Shown here: piece after piece, positions 6,066-6,611 of the stretch
How the letters are laid out: each line of letters opens with the position of its first letter
Position numbering within the stretch: position 1 is the first letter of the stretch
Source: Thermoplasmata archaeon
Lineage (GTDB): Archaea; Thermoplasmatota; Thermoplasmata; Thermoplasmatales; Thermoplasmataceae
Reading direction: 5' to 3'
DNA: 6,611 nucleotides
NCBI GenBank assembly: GCA_021826765.1
Contig: JAKAYK010000053.1
Span: 1-6,611 of the forward strand
Translations under genes and position numbers: made by a program
The notes under the pieces: generated by a model
Seen by the model: only the letters and a program-made list of their open reading frames with translations
Told to the model about the DNA's origin: nothing
Database searches by the model: none

Positions 6066-6611
6066 TTAGGTTGCTACCAGGAAATTGGAAGGTGAATTGA
6101 ATGAATACGTTCCACCGTTAATGCTGAAATCTGTTTGAATCATGGATTGGTAGTCAAAAATTTGGTAAGAATAGGATGTCGGTGCTAAAGGTGAACTGGT
6201 AAGATCGTATAATTCACCTCCGAAGTTTGAGGAGACCGAATAACTTATGCTGTTGAGGTCCAGAAGAAATGATGAAACATATCCTATGATGGAAGTAGCA
6301 AGAGCTGTTGCTGCAAGCACCACAGCAGGTTCCTCGGCATCCCAATCTATCCCATTCATTGCTGCCATAAGGCATATGACTCCAAGGCCAACCCCAAGGG
6401 AGGTGCTTATGGTTGCTGCTGCATTAACAACTTTGGAATACACACTGGCAGCATTCGAATATCCGGTAGATTCTGCCCAAATATTACTTGATTGCATCTC
6501 ACCTCCAGGCTGCAAATTACCAAGATTTACTGGCTGCACTCCCGATGATAAATTTTTCATAAAATAGAACAGTTCCTCAGGCATCCATTTATACCCAAGA
6601 GTAAAGTTTCC
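6066..6611 (-). CDS. Unidentified membrane-associated or exported protein, C-terminal part (5' truncated)
   Basis: I do not recognise this protein. The frame is open to the right edge (181 codons plus stop visible), where it reads GNFTLGYKW before the Met encoded at 6584, so that Met is probably internal. Counting from it, a polar Ser/Asn/Gly-rich part (1-52) is followed by two hydrophobic segments rich in Ala, Gly and Val (about 54-76 and 86-108). A short acidic loop (DWDAEEP, 80-86) joins them. The last 64 residues are rich in Ser, Tyr, Asn and Phe with few charges (only one Glu, four Asp and no Lys or Arg) and end in NFLVAT. This composition is typical of archaeal surface or secreted proteins. 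Two N-glycosylation sequons are visible, NFT just before and NLS at 11-13. It may belong to a larger surface protein. The frame is convincing because it stays open throughout and ends before a T-rich terminator. Confidence 0.65.
   Translation of the reverse strand, partial: GNFTLGYKWMPEELFYFMKNLSSGVQPVNLGNLQPGGEMQSSNIWAESTGYSNAASVYSKVVNAAATISTSLGVGLGVICLMAAMNGIDWDAEEPAVVLAATALATSIIGYVSSFLLDLNSISYSVSSNFGGELYDLTSSPLAPTSYSYQIFDYQSMIQTDFSINGGTYSFNSPSNFLVAT

Noticed and set aside
6247..6567. 106-codon plus-strand frame opposite the unidentified gene
   Set aside because: The minus frame is open across the whole stretch to the window edge and ends just before a T-rich terminator. The plus frame has no such context.
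1..6611. CRISPR arrays, insertion sequences, att sites, tRNA or rRNA genes, riboswitches
   Set aside because: I saw no regularly spaced repeats, transposase-like frames, terminal inverted repeats or tRNA-like cloverleaf. Nearly all bases are accounted for by coding sequence.

Overview
The window is a tightly packed stretch of an archaeal genome, most likely a thermoacidophilic euryarchaeon of the Thermoplasmata (Thermoplasmatales). Archaeal origin rests on the gene set: a Hel308 helicase, Trm5, TiaS, an AK6/Fap7-type kinase and an archaeal-type cis-prenyltransferase. It is also supported by a TATA box placed for a leaderless transcript. The Thermoplasmatales assignment is an inference from overall style: moderate GC, AGG/AGA arginine codons, frequent ATA isoleucine codons, and leaderless plus overlapping genes. 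It was not confirmed by a search.

Plus strand, 1-4640: six genes run head to tail with no intergenic space, every junction abutting or overlapping, so they look like one transcription unit whose promoter lies left of the window. In order they are the C-terminal part of hel308 (DNA repair helicase), trm5 (m1G37 of tRNA), uppS (polyprenyl diphosphate synthase), tiaS (agmatidine at C34 of tRNA-Ile2), an AK6/Fap7-like adenylate kinase, and a CDP-alcohol phosphatidyltransferase (probably archaetidylinositol phosphate synthase). The cluster mixes decoding fidelity and ribosome assembly (trm5, tiaS, AK6) with membrane and glycan lipid synthesis (uppS, phosphatidyltransferase).

Minus strand, 4634-6611: a phosphohexomutase of the GlmM/PMM/PGM family converges on the plus-strand operon, and the two stop codons overlap within 7 bp. 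It has its own TATA box about 27 bp upstream of the ATG, as expected for a leaderless mRNA. Upstream of it, across a T-rich terminator, is the 3' part of an unrecognised membrane-associated protein that continues past the right edge.

Almost everything here is housekeeping. I found no CRISPR, mobile element, tRNA or rRNA gene, and no evidence of a new defence or biosynthetic system. The points most worth checking are a probable CTG start of the kinase gene (CTGA overlap with a well-placed GGAGG), substitutions in Trm5 motifs, and the unidentified protein at the right edge.
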